A stretch of DNA of 32,061 nt from Acidimicrobiales bacterium (GTDB lineage: Bacteria; Actinomycetota; Acidimicrobiia; Acidimicrobiales; VFJN01), in assembly GCA_030681555.1 (NCBI GenBank), contig JAUXRW010000041.1:1-32061 (forward strand), given 5' to 3'. Below, piece by piece: positions 1 through 7,807 of the stretch (its first letter is position 1; each line of letters begins with the position of its first letter). Below the pieces are notes generated by a model that saw only the letters and a list, made by a program, of their open reading frames with translations, was not told where the DNA came from and made no database searches. The translations under genes were made by a program, and so were the position numbers.

Positions 1-198
1 GTCCGGAAACGTCGTCCCTGACCGGAGTGATATCAGGCGTGCGGCGTGCATCCAGATTCCGGCAGGGTTCGCTCCGCTGCGGCAGGGCTGGCGTGCGCGG
101 TTGGCCCCCGTGAGCCGACTGAGCAACAGTGGTTCTCGCCGGTTCTTCTGCGCTCGGTCGCTCCGGGCTCGGCTCGTTCGACTGGGCAAGAAGGAGAT
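1..198. other. Non-coding window edge
   Basis: This stretch lies downstream of the minus-strand cyclase-ATPase gene, whose stop is at 199-201. I see no convincing gene, RNA or terminator hairpin in it. A plus-strand Shine-Dalgarno-like AAGGAG at 190-195 precedes a GTG at 205, but the frame that follows is antisense to the cyclase gene and shows no recognisable domain. Confidence 0.5.
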
Positions 199-2796
199 CT
201 ACTCGTGACGTTGGCTGTCACGTGGCGTTGCGGCCCGCTCGATCTCGTCGACGGACCGCTCGACGAGTTCGAGCAGGTCCATGGCGCGGCCCTCGTCGAT
301 CAGCCGTCTGCGTGCGGGCTTGTCGAGGATCGAGTCGCACCACTTGTTGACGGCGTCCCGTTCGGCTTGGAAGTAGATGGACCACCGGCGTGGGATGCGA
401 CCGCGCAGCGTGCTGGCCAGTTCGGGGAGGTCGAGGTCCCATGCCAGCACCAATAGCGTGACCAGCGGGGGGACCATGTTCCCGTACACACCTCGGTGCC
501 GACCGACGCGGATAGCGGTCTCCGCCGTGCGCGCCGCGGCGACGGGATCGTCCAGCTTCCGCTGAAGCTCGGCGCGAGCGCAGAGTAGCTGCGTGCGGAT
601 GTCGGACCAGTGGGGAAGCCAGGCGAGGGCGGACTCGGACTGCGCGAGCACGTCTGCCCACAGATCGGGACGGCCGTACTCCTGCACTTGGAAACAGAGC
701 GTGTGGAAATCGGCGGCTCGGGCGATCCGGGGTGCCTCGGTCTCGTTGAGCGAGCGAATGCGGTCCGCGAGTTCCTCCTCCGAAGGGGTCGGCTCGTGGC
801 CGCGGTTCGTATGGGGATGGCCGACCTCGGCGAACACCCCAGCCAAGCGCAGGGCCGTCTCCTCGTCACCGACCACCACCGCAGCGAACCACAGGGCCAT
901 GCGGGCGTGTGGCGGCAGTTCCTCGAGAGAACCGTGGCGGGCTTCGAGTGCGGCCAGCGCCGGTCGCCAGACGCCCCGTTCGAGTCGATACACCCGTTCG
1001 TACACGTCGACAGCGAACATGACGGGGTCGGGTTCGGTCCCCTCGCGCTTCGCGGCCTCGACGAATCCCTGCGCCGGGGCGTATGGCTCGTGGAAGACCT
1101 CGCTGAGGAGCTCCAGGTACGGCTCCACGAGCGTCCGTCCCAACTCGAGGTCGTGCTGGTCGAGGGCCCACCTGGCTGCGTGCTGTTGATGCAGGCCGAG
1201 CAGGCGCAGCTCGTCCAGCGCATCGAGATTGTCGTCGTGGAGGATGGCGTCGGCACAGACCCGGATCCGATGTGCGATGCGGGAGGCCATCGCGTCCATC
1301 ACGGCGCAGTGGTCCCCACTGGTCCGGAGCTGCTCGAGCGCGTGGTCGCGGATCGACTCGAGGAAGCGGTAGTGGCGGCGACCCGTACGCTCCTCCGCCG
1401 TGAGCAGCGACTTGGACAGGAGGCCGGCGACGCCGTCGACCATCGAGTACTCGGACAGACCGCAGACCGCGCAGGCATCATCGAGGTCGAACCAGTCGGC
1501 GTATGCCGACAGCTGCGCGTATAGCCGCTTCTCGTGTTCGTCCAGGAGAGCGTGACTCCACGCAATCGTCGCCTGCATGGTCCGGTGCCGGTCGCGACTG
1601 CGGCGACGACCGGTGGCGAGGAGCTGGAGGCGGTCATCGAGGCGATCGAGGAGATCACCGACGGTGAAGACGTTCGTGCGCGACGCTGCCAGCTCGATTG
1701 CGAGTGGCAGCCCGTCCAATCGGCGGCACAGGGCGAGCACCTGCTCCCGGTCGACCGCGTCCATGACGGTTCCCGCCCGCTCCGCTCCCCGCACGAACAC
1801 CGCGATGAGGTCGTCGTCGGCCTCGAGCGGGGGTACGGGCACGACCCGCTCGTCGGCGATCTCGAGCACTTCCCGACTCGTGGCGAGGACACGAACCTCG
1901 GCAGCCGTGTCGAGTACCTCCTCCAGCAGTTCGGCGACGTCGTTGACGAGGTGCTCGCAGTTGTCGACGACGAGGAGCGCCTGCAACGTCGAGAGCGCCC
2001 CCACAAGGGCGGACGTCGTACTCAGCCGGACCTCGAGGCTGCGGGCGAACGCGGCGATCATGCCAGCGGCATCATCGGCAGCCGTCAGGTCGACGAACGT
2101 GATCCGGTCGACGGCGCCGGTCATCCGGCGCGCCGCCTCGACCGCGAGGCGGGTCTTTCCCACGCCACCGGGGCCGAGGAGCGTGACCATACGCTCCGAT
2201 CCGAGCAGTTCGGCCACGTGGTGGAGAAGATCGTCGCGGCCGACGAGGTCGGTGCCCGGCGCCGGCAGGTGAACCGTCGTGGCGCCGGCGCGCAGTGACG
2301 GGAACGACCCTGTGCCCAACTGAAAGATCGTCTCCGGCTGATCTAGCCCCTTGAGCCGGAACCGTCCGAGCTCCAGCGTGGGCCTGTCCTCGAGCAGGGC
2401 GGCGGTGGTCCGCGAGCAGACGATCTGGCCGCCGTTAGCCGCGTCGGCGATTCGAGCGGCACGATTCACCTCGGTACCGAACCAGTCTCCGTCGCGTTGC
2501 TCGGCAACACCGGTGTGCAGCCCTATGCGCACGGGGAGCGCCAGCTCGTCTTGCGCTGCCTCGGCCGCCGCCCGCGCACCGTTGGCGGTCGGGAACACGG
2601 CGCAGATGCCGTCACCCGTGTGCTTGAAGACCTCGCCCCCGTGATCCGAGACCGCTCGACGCAACAGTGCGTCGTGACGGGCCATGGCCTCGCTCATCGC
2701 GTCGGCGTCATCTGCCCACCGTCGCGTCGATCCCTCGACGTCGGTGATGAGGAACGTGACCGTTCCGCGGATAGCGCTCTCCCCCATGAACCGCAT
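199..2796 (-). CDS. Class III nucleotide cyclase domain fused to STAND/NB-ARC ATPase
   Basis: A large cytosolic signalling protein of about 865 residues. Residues about 8-150 form a class III adenylate/guanylate cyclase domain. Both metal-binding aspartates are visible (FLITDVEGST and KHTGDG), and so are the Asn and Arg of the EVNRAAR segment, so it may be catalytically competent. A P-loop STAND ATPase follows, with Walker A GPGGVGKT, Walker B LLVVDNCEHL and a sensor-like ATSRE, then a long helical, probably TPR-like, C-terminus. Mycobacterial relatives (the Rv0386/Rv1358/Rv2488c type) usually end in a LuxR DNA-binding domain; none is seen here, so the output is unknown. I chose the ATG at 2796 because a G-rich stretch lies just upstream and the cyclase fold begins soon after. 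ATG 2787 is also possible, and an in-frame start at 2841 looks too long. The gene stands alone. Confidence 0.85.
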   Translation of the reverse strand: MRFMGESAIRGTVTFLITDVEGSTRRWADDADAMSEAMARHDALLRRAVSDHGGEVFKHTGDGICAVFPTANGARAAAEAAQDELALPVRIGLHTGVAEQRDGDWFGTEVNRAARIADAANGGQIVCSRTTAALLEDRPTLELGRFRLKGLDQPETIFQLGTGSFPSLRAGATTVHLPAPGTDLVGRDDLLHHVAELLGSERMVTLLGPGGVGKTRLAVEAARRMTGAVDRITFVDLTAADDAAGMIAAFARSLEVRLSTTSALVGALSTLQALLVVDNCEHLVNDVAELLEEVLDTAAEVRVLATSREVLEIADERVVPVPPLEADDDLIAVFVRGAERAGTVMDAVDREQVLALCRRLDGLPLAIELAASRTNVFTVGDLLDRLDDRLQLLATGRRRSRDRHRTMQATIAWSHALLDEHEKRLYAQLSAYADWFDLDDACAVCGLSEYSMVDGVAGLLSKSLLTAEERTGRRHYRFLESIRDHALEQLRTSGDHCAVMDAMASRIAHRIRVCADAILHDDNLDALDELRLLGLHQQHAARWALDQHDLELGRTLVEPYLELLSEVFHEPYAPAQGFVEAAKREGTEPDPVMFAVDVYERVYRLERGVWRPALAALEARHGSLEELPPHARMALWFAAVVVGDEETALRLAGVFAEVGHPHTNRGHEPTPSEEELADRIRSLNETEAPRIARAADFHTLCFQVQEYGRPDLWADVLAQSESALAWLPHWSDIRTQLLCARAELQRKLDDPVAAARTAETAIRVGRHRGVYGNMVPPLVTLLVLAWDLDLPELASTLRGRIPRRWSIYFQAERDAVNKWCDSILDKPARRRLIDEGRAMDLLELVERSVDEIERAATPRDSQRHE

Positions 2797-2840
2797 TCTG
2801 CCCCCAACCCGCGAGGCAGAGCGACGAGCGGCAGACCTCA

Positions 2841-3055
2841 CGGGGACTCCGCCTGGTGGGCGCCATGGCCCAGTTGGCCCGCGACCTGGGAGCGGTCGCC
2901 GAGGCGGAGGGGATCGATTCGGCAGGCAGGACGCGTGCCTGCCGTCGCTGGGGTGGGACCTGGGCCAGGTGTACTACTTCGGCAGACCCGCGGACCCGAC
3001 GGCCGCGGAGACCCGCGAAGCCGCTGAGGTCCTGATCGGGTCCGTGGTCAGCTGA
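2841..3055 (+). pseudogene. Relic of an EAL-domain (c-di-GMP phosphodiesterase) C-terminus
   Basis: Two plus-strand frames together spell the end of an EAL domain. From about 2844 to 2924 one frame reads LVGAMAQLARDLGAV then AEGIDSA, the helix and strand around the conserved AEG(V/I)E segment. From about 2921 the next frame continues as ACLPSLGWDLGQVYYFGRP, equivalent to the terminal LGCDxxQGYxFGRP motif, and stops at 3053-3055. A frameshift near 2922-2930 separates the halves. The catalytic EAL motif and all upstream domains are missing, because the sequence to the left belongs to the opposing cyclase gene. It is therefore a dead 3' remnant. Its TGA overlaps the stop of the convergent SDR gene by a few bases. 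Identification rests on motif reading only. Confidence 0.75.
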
Positions 3056-3887
3056 GCTTGGTGATCTTGGCGACGATCGTGTCGAGGGCGCGGTCGGGGA
3101 GGAAGCGGCCCAGCGTTCCGACGGCCTTGGCGTCCTTGCCCACCAGGTAGCGCGTGCGCGGCCGCTTGGCGGTGAGCGCGTGCTCGACGACCTTGGCGAC
3201 GACCTGAGGTGCCACGGCGTTCTTGGCGTTCATGGCCAGGCCCTTGGCGAAGGTTTCGATCGGCTCGGCATACTCCTCGAGGGCGATGGCCGGCAGCTCG
3301 GACCGGAGTCGCTCCAACGTGTCCTGAGCCTTGTCCCAGATCTGGGTGTCGATGGCCCCGGGCTCGATGATCGACACGTGGACGCCCTTCGGCTTGAGCT
3401 CCTGGCGGAGCGAGTGACCAATTCCCTCGATGGCGAACTTGGATGTGTTGTACGGACCCATGAGCGGGCTGCCGAGGCGGCCACCGATCGAGCCGATGAA
3501 CACCACCCTGCCCTTGGCGGGGCGGATCAGCGGCAGCATCGCCTTGGTGACGGCGACCTGGCCGACGACGTTGACCTCGAGCTGCGTGCGCCACTCGTCG
3601 AGGTCGAGGTACTCAAGCGGCCCCCCACGACCGATGCCAGCGTTGTTGACCAAGCCGTCCAGTCGCCCGCTGTCGGCCTCGATCTGCTTCGCCACGGCGT
3701 CGATCTGGGACTGATCGGTGACGTCGATGATGACCGGCGTGAGCTTGGCGGAGCCCTTGCGTCGCAGATCGTCGGCGTCGGCCTCCTTGCGGACCCCTGC
3801 GTACACCGTCCAACCAAGACGATCCAAGTGCAGCGCACAGGCCTCGCCGATGCCTGTGGACGAGCCGGTGATCAGGACGTTCGCCAT
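3048..3887 (-). CDS. Classical short-chain dehydrogenase/reductase (SDR)
   Basis: A 279-residue NAD(P)-dependent oxidoreductase, probably cytosolic. The N-terminal Rossmann motif TGSSTGIG (residues 7-14), the NNAGIG strand, the catalytic Ser in FIGSIGG and the YNTSK (YxxxK) pair are all present, so it should be active. The C-terminal part (EPGAIDTQIW, then a lid-like helical region) fits the family of SDRs acting on lipophilic alcohols or ketones, but the substrate cannot be read from sequence. The start at 3887 puts the glycine motif at the usual distance from the N-terminus. The gene stands alone, convergent with the EAL relic and downstream of a MerR-type relic on the same strand. Confidence 0.9.
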   Translation of the reverse strand: MANVLITGSSTGIGEACALHLDRLGWTVYAGVRKEADADDLRRKGSAKLTPVIIDVTDQSQIDAVAKQIEADSGRLDGLVNNAGIGRGGPLEYLDLDEWRTQLEVNVVGQVAVTKAMLPLIRPAKGRVVFIGSIGGRLGSPLMGPYNTSKFAIEGIGHSLRQELKPKGVHVSIIEPGAIDTQIWDKAQDTLERLRSELPAIALEEYAEPIETFAKGLAMNAKNAVAPQVVAKVVEHALTAKRPRTRYLVGKDAKAVGTLGRFLPDRALDTIVAKITKLS

Positions 3888-4337
3888 CTAGTGACCCCTC
3901 CCGAAGCGGAGCGGGAGCTTCGCCGGCCCAGATTCCCACAGTGGCCGGCTTCCACTCGATCAGACCGTCTTGTCGTAGTGATGGAAGGTTCTCACCGACA
4001 CTCCGGCTTGTTCCGCCAGCTCACCGACCTCCACGTCTTCGTCACGTTGGTGACCGCAAGGGGACACGCCGCGTGAGGTCAAGAGAATCGCTGAGACTCA
4101 CCAGCTCGTAGCAGACGCAACCGATCAGCAGGACCGATCAACCAATAGCCTGGGCCTCCATGTGCCGGAGAACGGCGCATCGCGGGTGCCTCCGCCCCGC
4201 CAGCGTTCGGGAGTAAGCACTGACACCGAACCTCCTTCCCAAGTCGCCAGACGCTTCCGGGATTCGCTTTCTAGCGCGACTGTGGATGAACCATCGGGCA
4301 GGGTGATCACCGATCATCCTGTGCGGAGGAGGCGGAT
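3888..4337. other. Intergenic region with a regulator relic
   Basis: This 450 bp gap lies between the divergent SDR and glycosyltransferase genes. It contains the MerR-like remnant annotated separately (about 3930-4050, minus). The rest, 4051-4337, shows no gene I can support. A short minus-strand open frame at 4125-4310 has no recognisable domain. Promoters for both flanking genes probably lie here, but I cannot place them with confidence. Confidence 0.5.
3930..4050 (-). pseudogene. Relic of a MerR-family regulator (HTH only)
   Basis: Read on the minus strand, codons from about 4046 to 3963 give VEVGELAEQAGVSVRTFHHY followed by DKTV and a TGA at 3960-3962. This matches the winged-helix start of MerR regulators (VGELA..TGVS.RT..HYD.IGLL). 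After HHYDK the adjacent frame resumes as GLIEW, as expected for the wing after loss of one base, so a frameshift destroys the gene. No ATG or GTG with a ribosome site precedes it, and the effector domain is absent. It lies just upstream of the SDR start on the same strand, so an SDR-MerR pair may once have existed. Confidence 0.65.
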
Positions 4338-5495
4338 ATGAGGGTCCTGGTGACGTCGGTGCCCGGCATGGGGCACGTGCATCCGTTGGTGCCATTGGTG
4401 TCGGGACTTCAGCGCGCCGGGCACGACGTGGCGTGGGCGACCGCCCCTGAGGCGGCGGCGCGAATCGAGGGGTACGGGTTTCGTGCGCTCCCGTCGGGGT
4501 CAGCGCCGGGAGCGGCTTCGACGAGCGCCGCCTTGCCGCCTGGACCTGATCTGCGTGATGTACCGCCGCGAGAACGTCGGGCGCAGTTCTTCGGGAGGCG
4601 GTTCGGAGGAGCTGCTGTGAGAATGCGCGAGGACCTGGCTTCCCTCGTCGACGCGTTCAGACCCGACCTCATCGTGCACGACCTGGCCGAGCTCGCCGCC
4701 GCTCCCGTCGCCGCAGCGCGTGGGATCCCGCACGTCACGGTCGCATTCAGCGGCTCCGTCTCCGAGTTCCTGGTCGAGGGGATTGTCGCCGCGGTCGGCG
4801 AGGTGTGGAGCGCGGAGGGCCTCGCTGTTCCCTCGGATGCTGGCCTGTACGAGCACCTGTACCTGCACCGCTTCCCGCCGGCGCTCGGTCCGGCGCCCGA
4901 CAACGCGAACGTCCGGTTCGTTCGTCCAGTCGGCTTCGACGGCGGTAGCGCAGAGGAAGCGCCGGCATGGCTGGCAGCGGTGGGATACGACCGGCAGGCG
5001 GTCTACGTGACCCTCGGCACCGTCGTGTCAGGTCCCGCCCAGTGGCGCGAGATCCTGACCGCCCTCGACTCCTTGGATGTTGACGCGATCGCGACCACCG
5101 GTGCGCAGGTCGATCCGGCGGACATCGGACCGGTCCCAGCCAACGTTCGCGTCGAGCGGTACGTCCCGCAGTCATTCATTCTCGAACACGTCGCCGCCCT
5201 CGTCTCGCATGCCGGGGCCGGATCGATGCTTGCTGGAGCCGAACGTGGCCTGCCCCAGCTCTGCATCCCGATGGGCGCCGACATGTGGGAAAACGCCGAT
5301 GCACTGGCCGGTTCCGGCGCATCTCTCACCCTCGAAGAAGATCAGCGCGATGCCGTCGCGATCTGCGGGGCGATCGAACGCCTGCTCAAGGACCCCACGT
5401 TCTCGACCGCCGCCCGGCGGGTCGCCGCAGAGATCGCCACACTTCCCCATCCCGACGAGTACGTGCCAGCCCTCGAGGCGCTCGCGCACGGCTGA
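4338..5495 (+). CDS. GT1-like (MGT family) glycosyltransferase
   Basis: A 385-residue GT-B fold glycosyltransferase of the UDP/TDP-sugar-dependent GT1 type that decorates antibiotics, macrolides, glycolipids or flavonoids. The N-terminal acceptor domain starts with VTSVPGMGHVHPLVPL, the usual first strand and glycine turn. The C-terminal donor-binding domain carries VSHAGAGSMLAGAERGLPQL followed by IPMGADMWENADAL, the nucleotide-sugar signature; the D/E-Q pair typical of glucosyltransferases appears here as an E-N variant. The ATG at 4338 follows a strong GGAGGAGG site. It stands alone, with no polyketide or other pathway gene nearby, so the acceptor is unknown. Confidence 0.88.
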   Translation: MRVLVTSVPGMGHVHPLVPLVSGLQRAGHDVAWATAPEAAARIEGYGFRALPSGSAPGAASTSAALPPGPDLRDVPPRERRAQFFGRRFGGAAVRMREDLASLVDAFRPDLIVHDLAELAAAPVAAARGIPHVTVAFSGSVSEFLVEGIVAAVGEVWSAEGLAVPSDAGLYEHLYLHRFPPALGPAPDNANVRFVRPVGFDGGSAEEAPAWLAAVGYDRQAVYVTLGTVVSGPAQWREILTALDSLDVDAIATTGAQVDPADIGPVPANVRVERYVPQSFILEHVAALVSHAGAGSMLAGAERGLPQLCIPMGADMWENADALAGSGASLTLEEDQRDAVAICGAIERLLKDPTFSTAARRVAAEIATLPHPDEYVPALEALAHG

Positions 5496-5861
5496 GTACC
5501 CGCCGCTCCATGGGCGAGGTTGAACAAGACCGGGCCCTCGCGCGGCTCGAGGGGTCGATCCCCAGTCATTCTGTGGCCGCATGGCTGCCCTCCATGCTCC
5601 GGTCGGGGACACCACATATCGCCCGCGCCGAACGTCCTTCGCGTTCGTGGCGCGGGCCCAACAGAACGGCGCATCTTTCGTGACGCTCGACGCAGGAGTT
5701 CGCGGACGCTCGACAGCGGCGAGCTACGACCAGCAGCCGGCGATAGGAGACGCGTGGGCCTGATCTTGGGAGACGTTGTTGTGGGGCTGCGTCGTCGCGC
5801 GTTTATCGGGTGACTTTGCGATGTGCTTGGTGCGGCAAGGATGCGAGAAGGACCGGCATCG
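5496..5861. other. Intergenic region, nothing recognised except a tail fragment
   Basis: This gap of about 365 bp lies between the glycosyltransferase and the minus-strand phosphotransferase. I see no complete gene, RNA or clear terminator hairpin. Several short open frames exist on both strands but have no domain-like sequence. The gap is unusually long compared with the compact right side of the window and fits the eroded character of this segment. Confidence 0.45.
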
Positions 5862-6560
5862 TCACCGGAGTGATCTACTTCGCGAAGGCGGTGTGGAGCG
5901 GGTAGTACTTGCGGTCTGGGGTGACGTCGGGCGGGAGGTTGGGCTTGACGCAAACCAGGCGCACGCGTTGAGCCCGTAGGTGTCGCAGACGAGACGTAAC
6001 CGAGCGGGACGGTCTGCCGACTGCCAGCCGAGCATGGCAGCGTTGACCTCGTCATCGACTGGTACGCACATCCGAGCAAAGGCAGCCAGGTCGAACGTTC
6101 GTCGGCCCGGGGCAGCGAAGTCGAAATCGAGCAACGCAATTGCGCGACCGTCCCGGAACACGACGTTCTCGAGACAGACATCGTTGTGGCAGATCACCGG
6201 TCCACCTTCGGGATCGGCCATTTCTGCACTCCACGTCATCTCGGTCGTGTCGACACGTTGGGATGCGTCGTGCAGCTTGCGGATGAGGGTAACCACCGAC
6301 GAAAGGGCCTCATCGGACTGTGCCCATTCCGGGTAGGGCGGGACCGCGACCTCGCCTTGGATGAACCGCAACCGTTCGCGGCCATCGAGGTCCATGCCGA
6401 CTGGAGAAGGAGCTGCATCGAATCCGACCGCCTCCAGGCGCGACAGGAACTCCAAGATCGAATCCGAGTGGTTGTTCGACGGACGGAGCACGTACGAACC
6501 TGTGCGAACGACCGCGCCCGCGTTGGCGACGCCACCGTGAAGCACCTGCTCATCCGTCAC
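5862..6560 (-). CDS. Aminoglycoside-phosphotransferase-fold kinase with an abnormal C-terminus
   Basis: The first ~195 residues are a good phosphotransferase enzyme family (APH/choline kinase fold) protein. The catalytic loop reads ICHNDVCLENVVF (Asp and Asn of the Brenner-like motif), followed by LLDFDFAAPGRRTFDLA, which supplies the metal-binding Asp. The final ~35 residues, after VCDTYGLNACAWF, become Ser/Thr/Pro/Arg-rich and look like out-of-frame reading. In a neighbouring frame the same DNA (about 5875-5975) encodes a more protein-like tail containing VKPNLPPDVTPDRKYYPLH before a TAG. The gene therefore seems broken at about 5975 by a frameshift or a junction with unrelated sequence. 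The start is GTG at 6558-6560 with only a weak ribosome site. The substrate is unknown, and it may be a pseudogene. Confidence 0.65.
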   Translation of the reverse strand: MTDEQVLHGGVANAGAVVRTGSYVLRPSNNHSDSILEFLSRLEAVGFDAAPSPVGMDLDGRERLRFIQGEVAVPPYPEWAQSDEALSSVVTLIRKLHDASQRVDTTEMTWSAEMADPEGGPVICHNDVCLENVVFRDGRAIALLDFDFAAPGRRTFDLAAFARMCVPVDDEVNAAMLGWQSADRPARLRLVCDTYGLNACAWFASSPTSRPTSPQTASTTRSTPPSRSRSLR

Positions 6561-6712
6561 GAGAGGAACCTACCCAGCCCACCGGGGCGTCCCGCCGAGA
6601 CAAACCCCTGAAGTGCGGATACGCCGCACCGATCACCGGTCCGATAATCCCGCCGCCCGGCCGACTCCGGCCGCACAGACGGCGCATAGGAGGCGGCCGC
6701 TTCCACAAAGCT

Positions 6713-6873
6713 CCCCGAAGGCCGGCGCGCCATCTCAACGATCGCCGACAGCGGTGATCGCCGTCTTCAGGCCGCCCTCCGGGGCGCGTTCGCCCTGGTC
6801 ACCGGCTCGCACCGTGGGTAACCATCGCGAGGTAGCGCCTCGTCACCGCTCCTCCCCACCAACGGTGCTCGGC
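6713..6873. repeat. Intergenic repeat, copy A
   Basis: This is the first of three same-orientation copies of a repeat about 110-145 bp long (others at about 7310-7437 and 10139-10283). Bases 6829-6872 are identical to 7393-7436 (44 bp). Bases 6809-6829 are identical to 10237-10257 (21 bp), inside a longer gapped match to copy C that runs from 6713. The core contains an imperfect inverted pair, GGTCACC and GGTAACC. Read on the minus strand, copies A and B align without gaps for about 35 codons to the same TGA (6767-6769 and 7331-7333), but substitutions are not mainly silent. I cannot assign a family. Confidence 0.75.
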
Positions 6874-6904
6874 CAGATCGCCGGGTGCCCTCCAACGGCA
6901 CCTT

Positions 6905-6921
6905 CCGGGCACCTCCCCCGG
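6905..6921 (-). terminator. Weak hairpin after the zinc-ribbon gene
   Basis: CCGGG (6905-6909) pairs with CCCGG (6917-6921) across a seven-base loop, about ten bases past the minus-strand stop of the zinc-ribbon gene. There is no T-tract, so a terminator role is tentative. Confidence 0.3.
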
Positions 6922-6931
6922 TTCACTCAGC

Positions 6932-7123
6932 TCAGACGGCGCAGGTCATGTCCTGGCCGCAGCACAGCGGAGACTTGATCTTGCCGTGGCCTTCGGGGCA
7001 CTTCGAGACATCGACGGTGGAGCCGTCGTCCTTGGTGATCGTGTCGTCGACAAGCGGGCTGCCGCAGGTCGCGCATGTGATGTTGACGCTCATCCCGCAG
7101 GTCGGGCAGGTGTAGGTGGCCAT
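6932..7123 (-). CDS. Small zinc-ribbon protein
   Basis: A 63-residue cytosolic protein with four cysteine clusters: CPTC near the N-terminus, CATC about ten residues later, a CPEGH segment and a terminal CCGQDMTC. This layout is typical of a small, widespread actinobacterial zinc-ribbon family with no established function. Two knuckles probably bind one or two zinc or iron ions. The ATG at 7123 is preceded by GGAAGAGAG at good spacing. It is encoded between repeat copies A and B, whose shared 44 bp segments are 564 bp apart and bracket the gene. An inverted-repeat leader lies just upstream (7142-7182). Identification of the family is good; the function is not known. Confidence 0.8.
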   Translation of the reverse strand: MATYTCPTCGMSVNITCATCGSPLVDDTITKDDGSTVDVSKCPEGHGKIKSPLCCGQDMTCAV

Positions 7124-7141
7124 GGTGTGCTCTCTTCCGGA

Positions 7142-7213
7142 GACGGGTCAGGTCCAGGCGGACCGTACATCGCGGACCCGTCGGTCAGGGGTGAGTTCGC
7201 GTCGGCACTGACC
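7142..7213 (-). promoter_or_regulatory. Inverted repeats upstream of the zinc-ribbon gene
   Basis: GACGGGTC (7142-7149) is the exact complement of GACCCGTC (7175-7182). Inside lies a second perfect pair, GGTCC (7151-7155) and GGACC (7160-7164). A third pair, GGTCAG (7183-7188) and CTGACC (7208-7213), follows. They occupy the 20-90 bases upstream of the zinc-ribbon start and could be an operator or a structured leader. Function is inferred from position only. Confidence 0.4.
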
Positions 7214-7309
7214 CGCGCCACGTCGCTGCGACTAGCACCAAGACGTCGTACGAGCTGTCGTAGCAACGTGGCGCCTCGAGTCCACAGCGCCCTGCCCCAG
7301 ACCGCCGGA

Positions 7310-7437
7310 TATGCGGGGCATGCGCGGTCCTCAGGCCGCCGTCCGAGGAACGTTGGCCCTGGTCACGGGCTTGCAGCGTCGGTAATCATCGTGAGGTAGC
7401 GCCTCGTCACCGCTCCTCCCCACCAACGGTGCTCGGT
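7310..7437. repeat. Intergenic repeat, copy B
   Basis: The second copy of the three-copy repeat. The last 44 bp (7393-7436) are identical to copy A. The preceding ~65 bp (from the TCCTCAGGCCGCC stretch at about 7328) match copies A and C with scattered substitutions. It lies upstream of the zinc-ribbon gene. The left part, homologous to 6713-6765 of copy A, is largely diverged here. Confidence 0.7.
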
Positions 7438-7770
7438 GAGACGGAGTCGCTTCCTGTAACAACACTTCGAGGTCACTGGTCCCGCTGCGGCGACTGAGCG
7501 ATAGGGGGCGCGTGCCAACCTGGGGATTGTTCGGTCCGATGCACATGCGGACGGGTGGAATGCGCCACGTCGATGGCGACTTGGATTCGGTCAGAGTTCC
7601 TGCAGGAAGGAGACGAGTGCGGTCTCGGCCCTCCGCGCTCACTGCGCCTCCGATCAGCCGACCCGAAGTGGAGCCTCGATGCATGGCTACTCGTTCGGCG
7701 TCCACGGCGTGCGTCGCCCCGGCGACGGTTCGAGGAGCCCGCTCGTTCACACCTGCACGCACCGCGGCGG

Positions 7771-7797
7771 AAGCGGCCCGGTCAGTCCGGGCCGCTT
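7771..7797 (-). terminator. Perfect 11-bp hairpin after the DUF4399 lipoprotein gene
   Basis: AAGCGGCCCGG (7771-7781) pairs perfectly with CCGGGCCGCTT (7787-7797) around a five-base loop. It lies ten bases beyond the minus-strand stop at 7808. No T-tract follows, as is common for actinobacterial terminators. Confidence 0.75.
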
Positions 7798-7807
7798 CGC
7801 GAGTCGC

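Larger units (their letters stand above)
6561..6931. other. Intergenic region holding repeat copy A
   Basis: This 370 bp gap between the phosphotransferase start and the zinc-ribbon stop contains the first copy of the three-copy intergenic repeat (about 6713-6873). A small GC hairpin (GGCCG/CGGCC arms at 6659-6672) lies upstream of the phosphotransferase. No gene is apparent. Confidence 0.5.
7124..7807. other. Long intergenic region: leader inverted repeats, repeat copy B, terminator
   Basis: About 680 bp without a supportable gene separate the zinc-ribbon start from the stop of the DUF4399 lipoprotein, both on the minus strand. It holds the nested inverted repeats at 7142-7213, repeat copy B (about 7310-7437) and a strong hairpin at 7771-7797. 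Open frames in 7500-7760 on both strands carry no recognisable motif. Confidence 0.55.

Noticed and set aside
46-456. Plus-strand frame with a Shine-Dalgarno-like AAGGAG and GTG at 205
   Set aside because: It is mostly antisense to the 3' end of the cyclase-ATPase gene and encodes no recognisable fold.
4125-4310. Small minus-strand gene of 61 codons between the SDR and glycosyltransferase genes
   Set aside because: No domain, no clear ribosome site and a composition unlike the neighbouring proteins.
7512-7807. Possible genes in the gap upstream of the terminator hairpin
   Set aside because: Open frames on both strands are Arg/Ser/Pro-rich with no motif, and none has a supported start.
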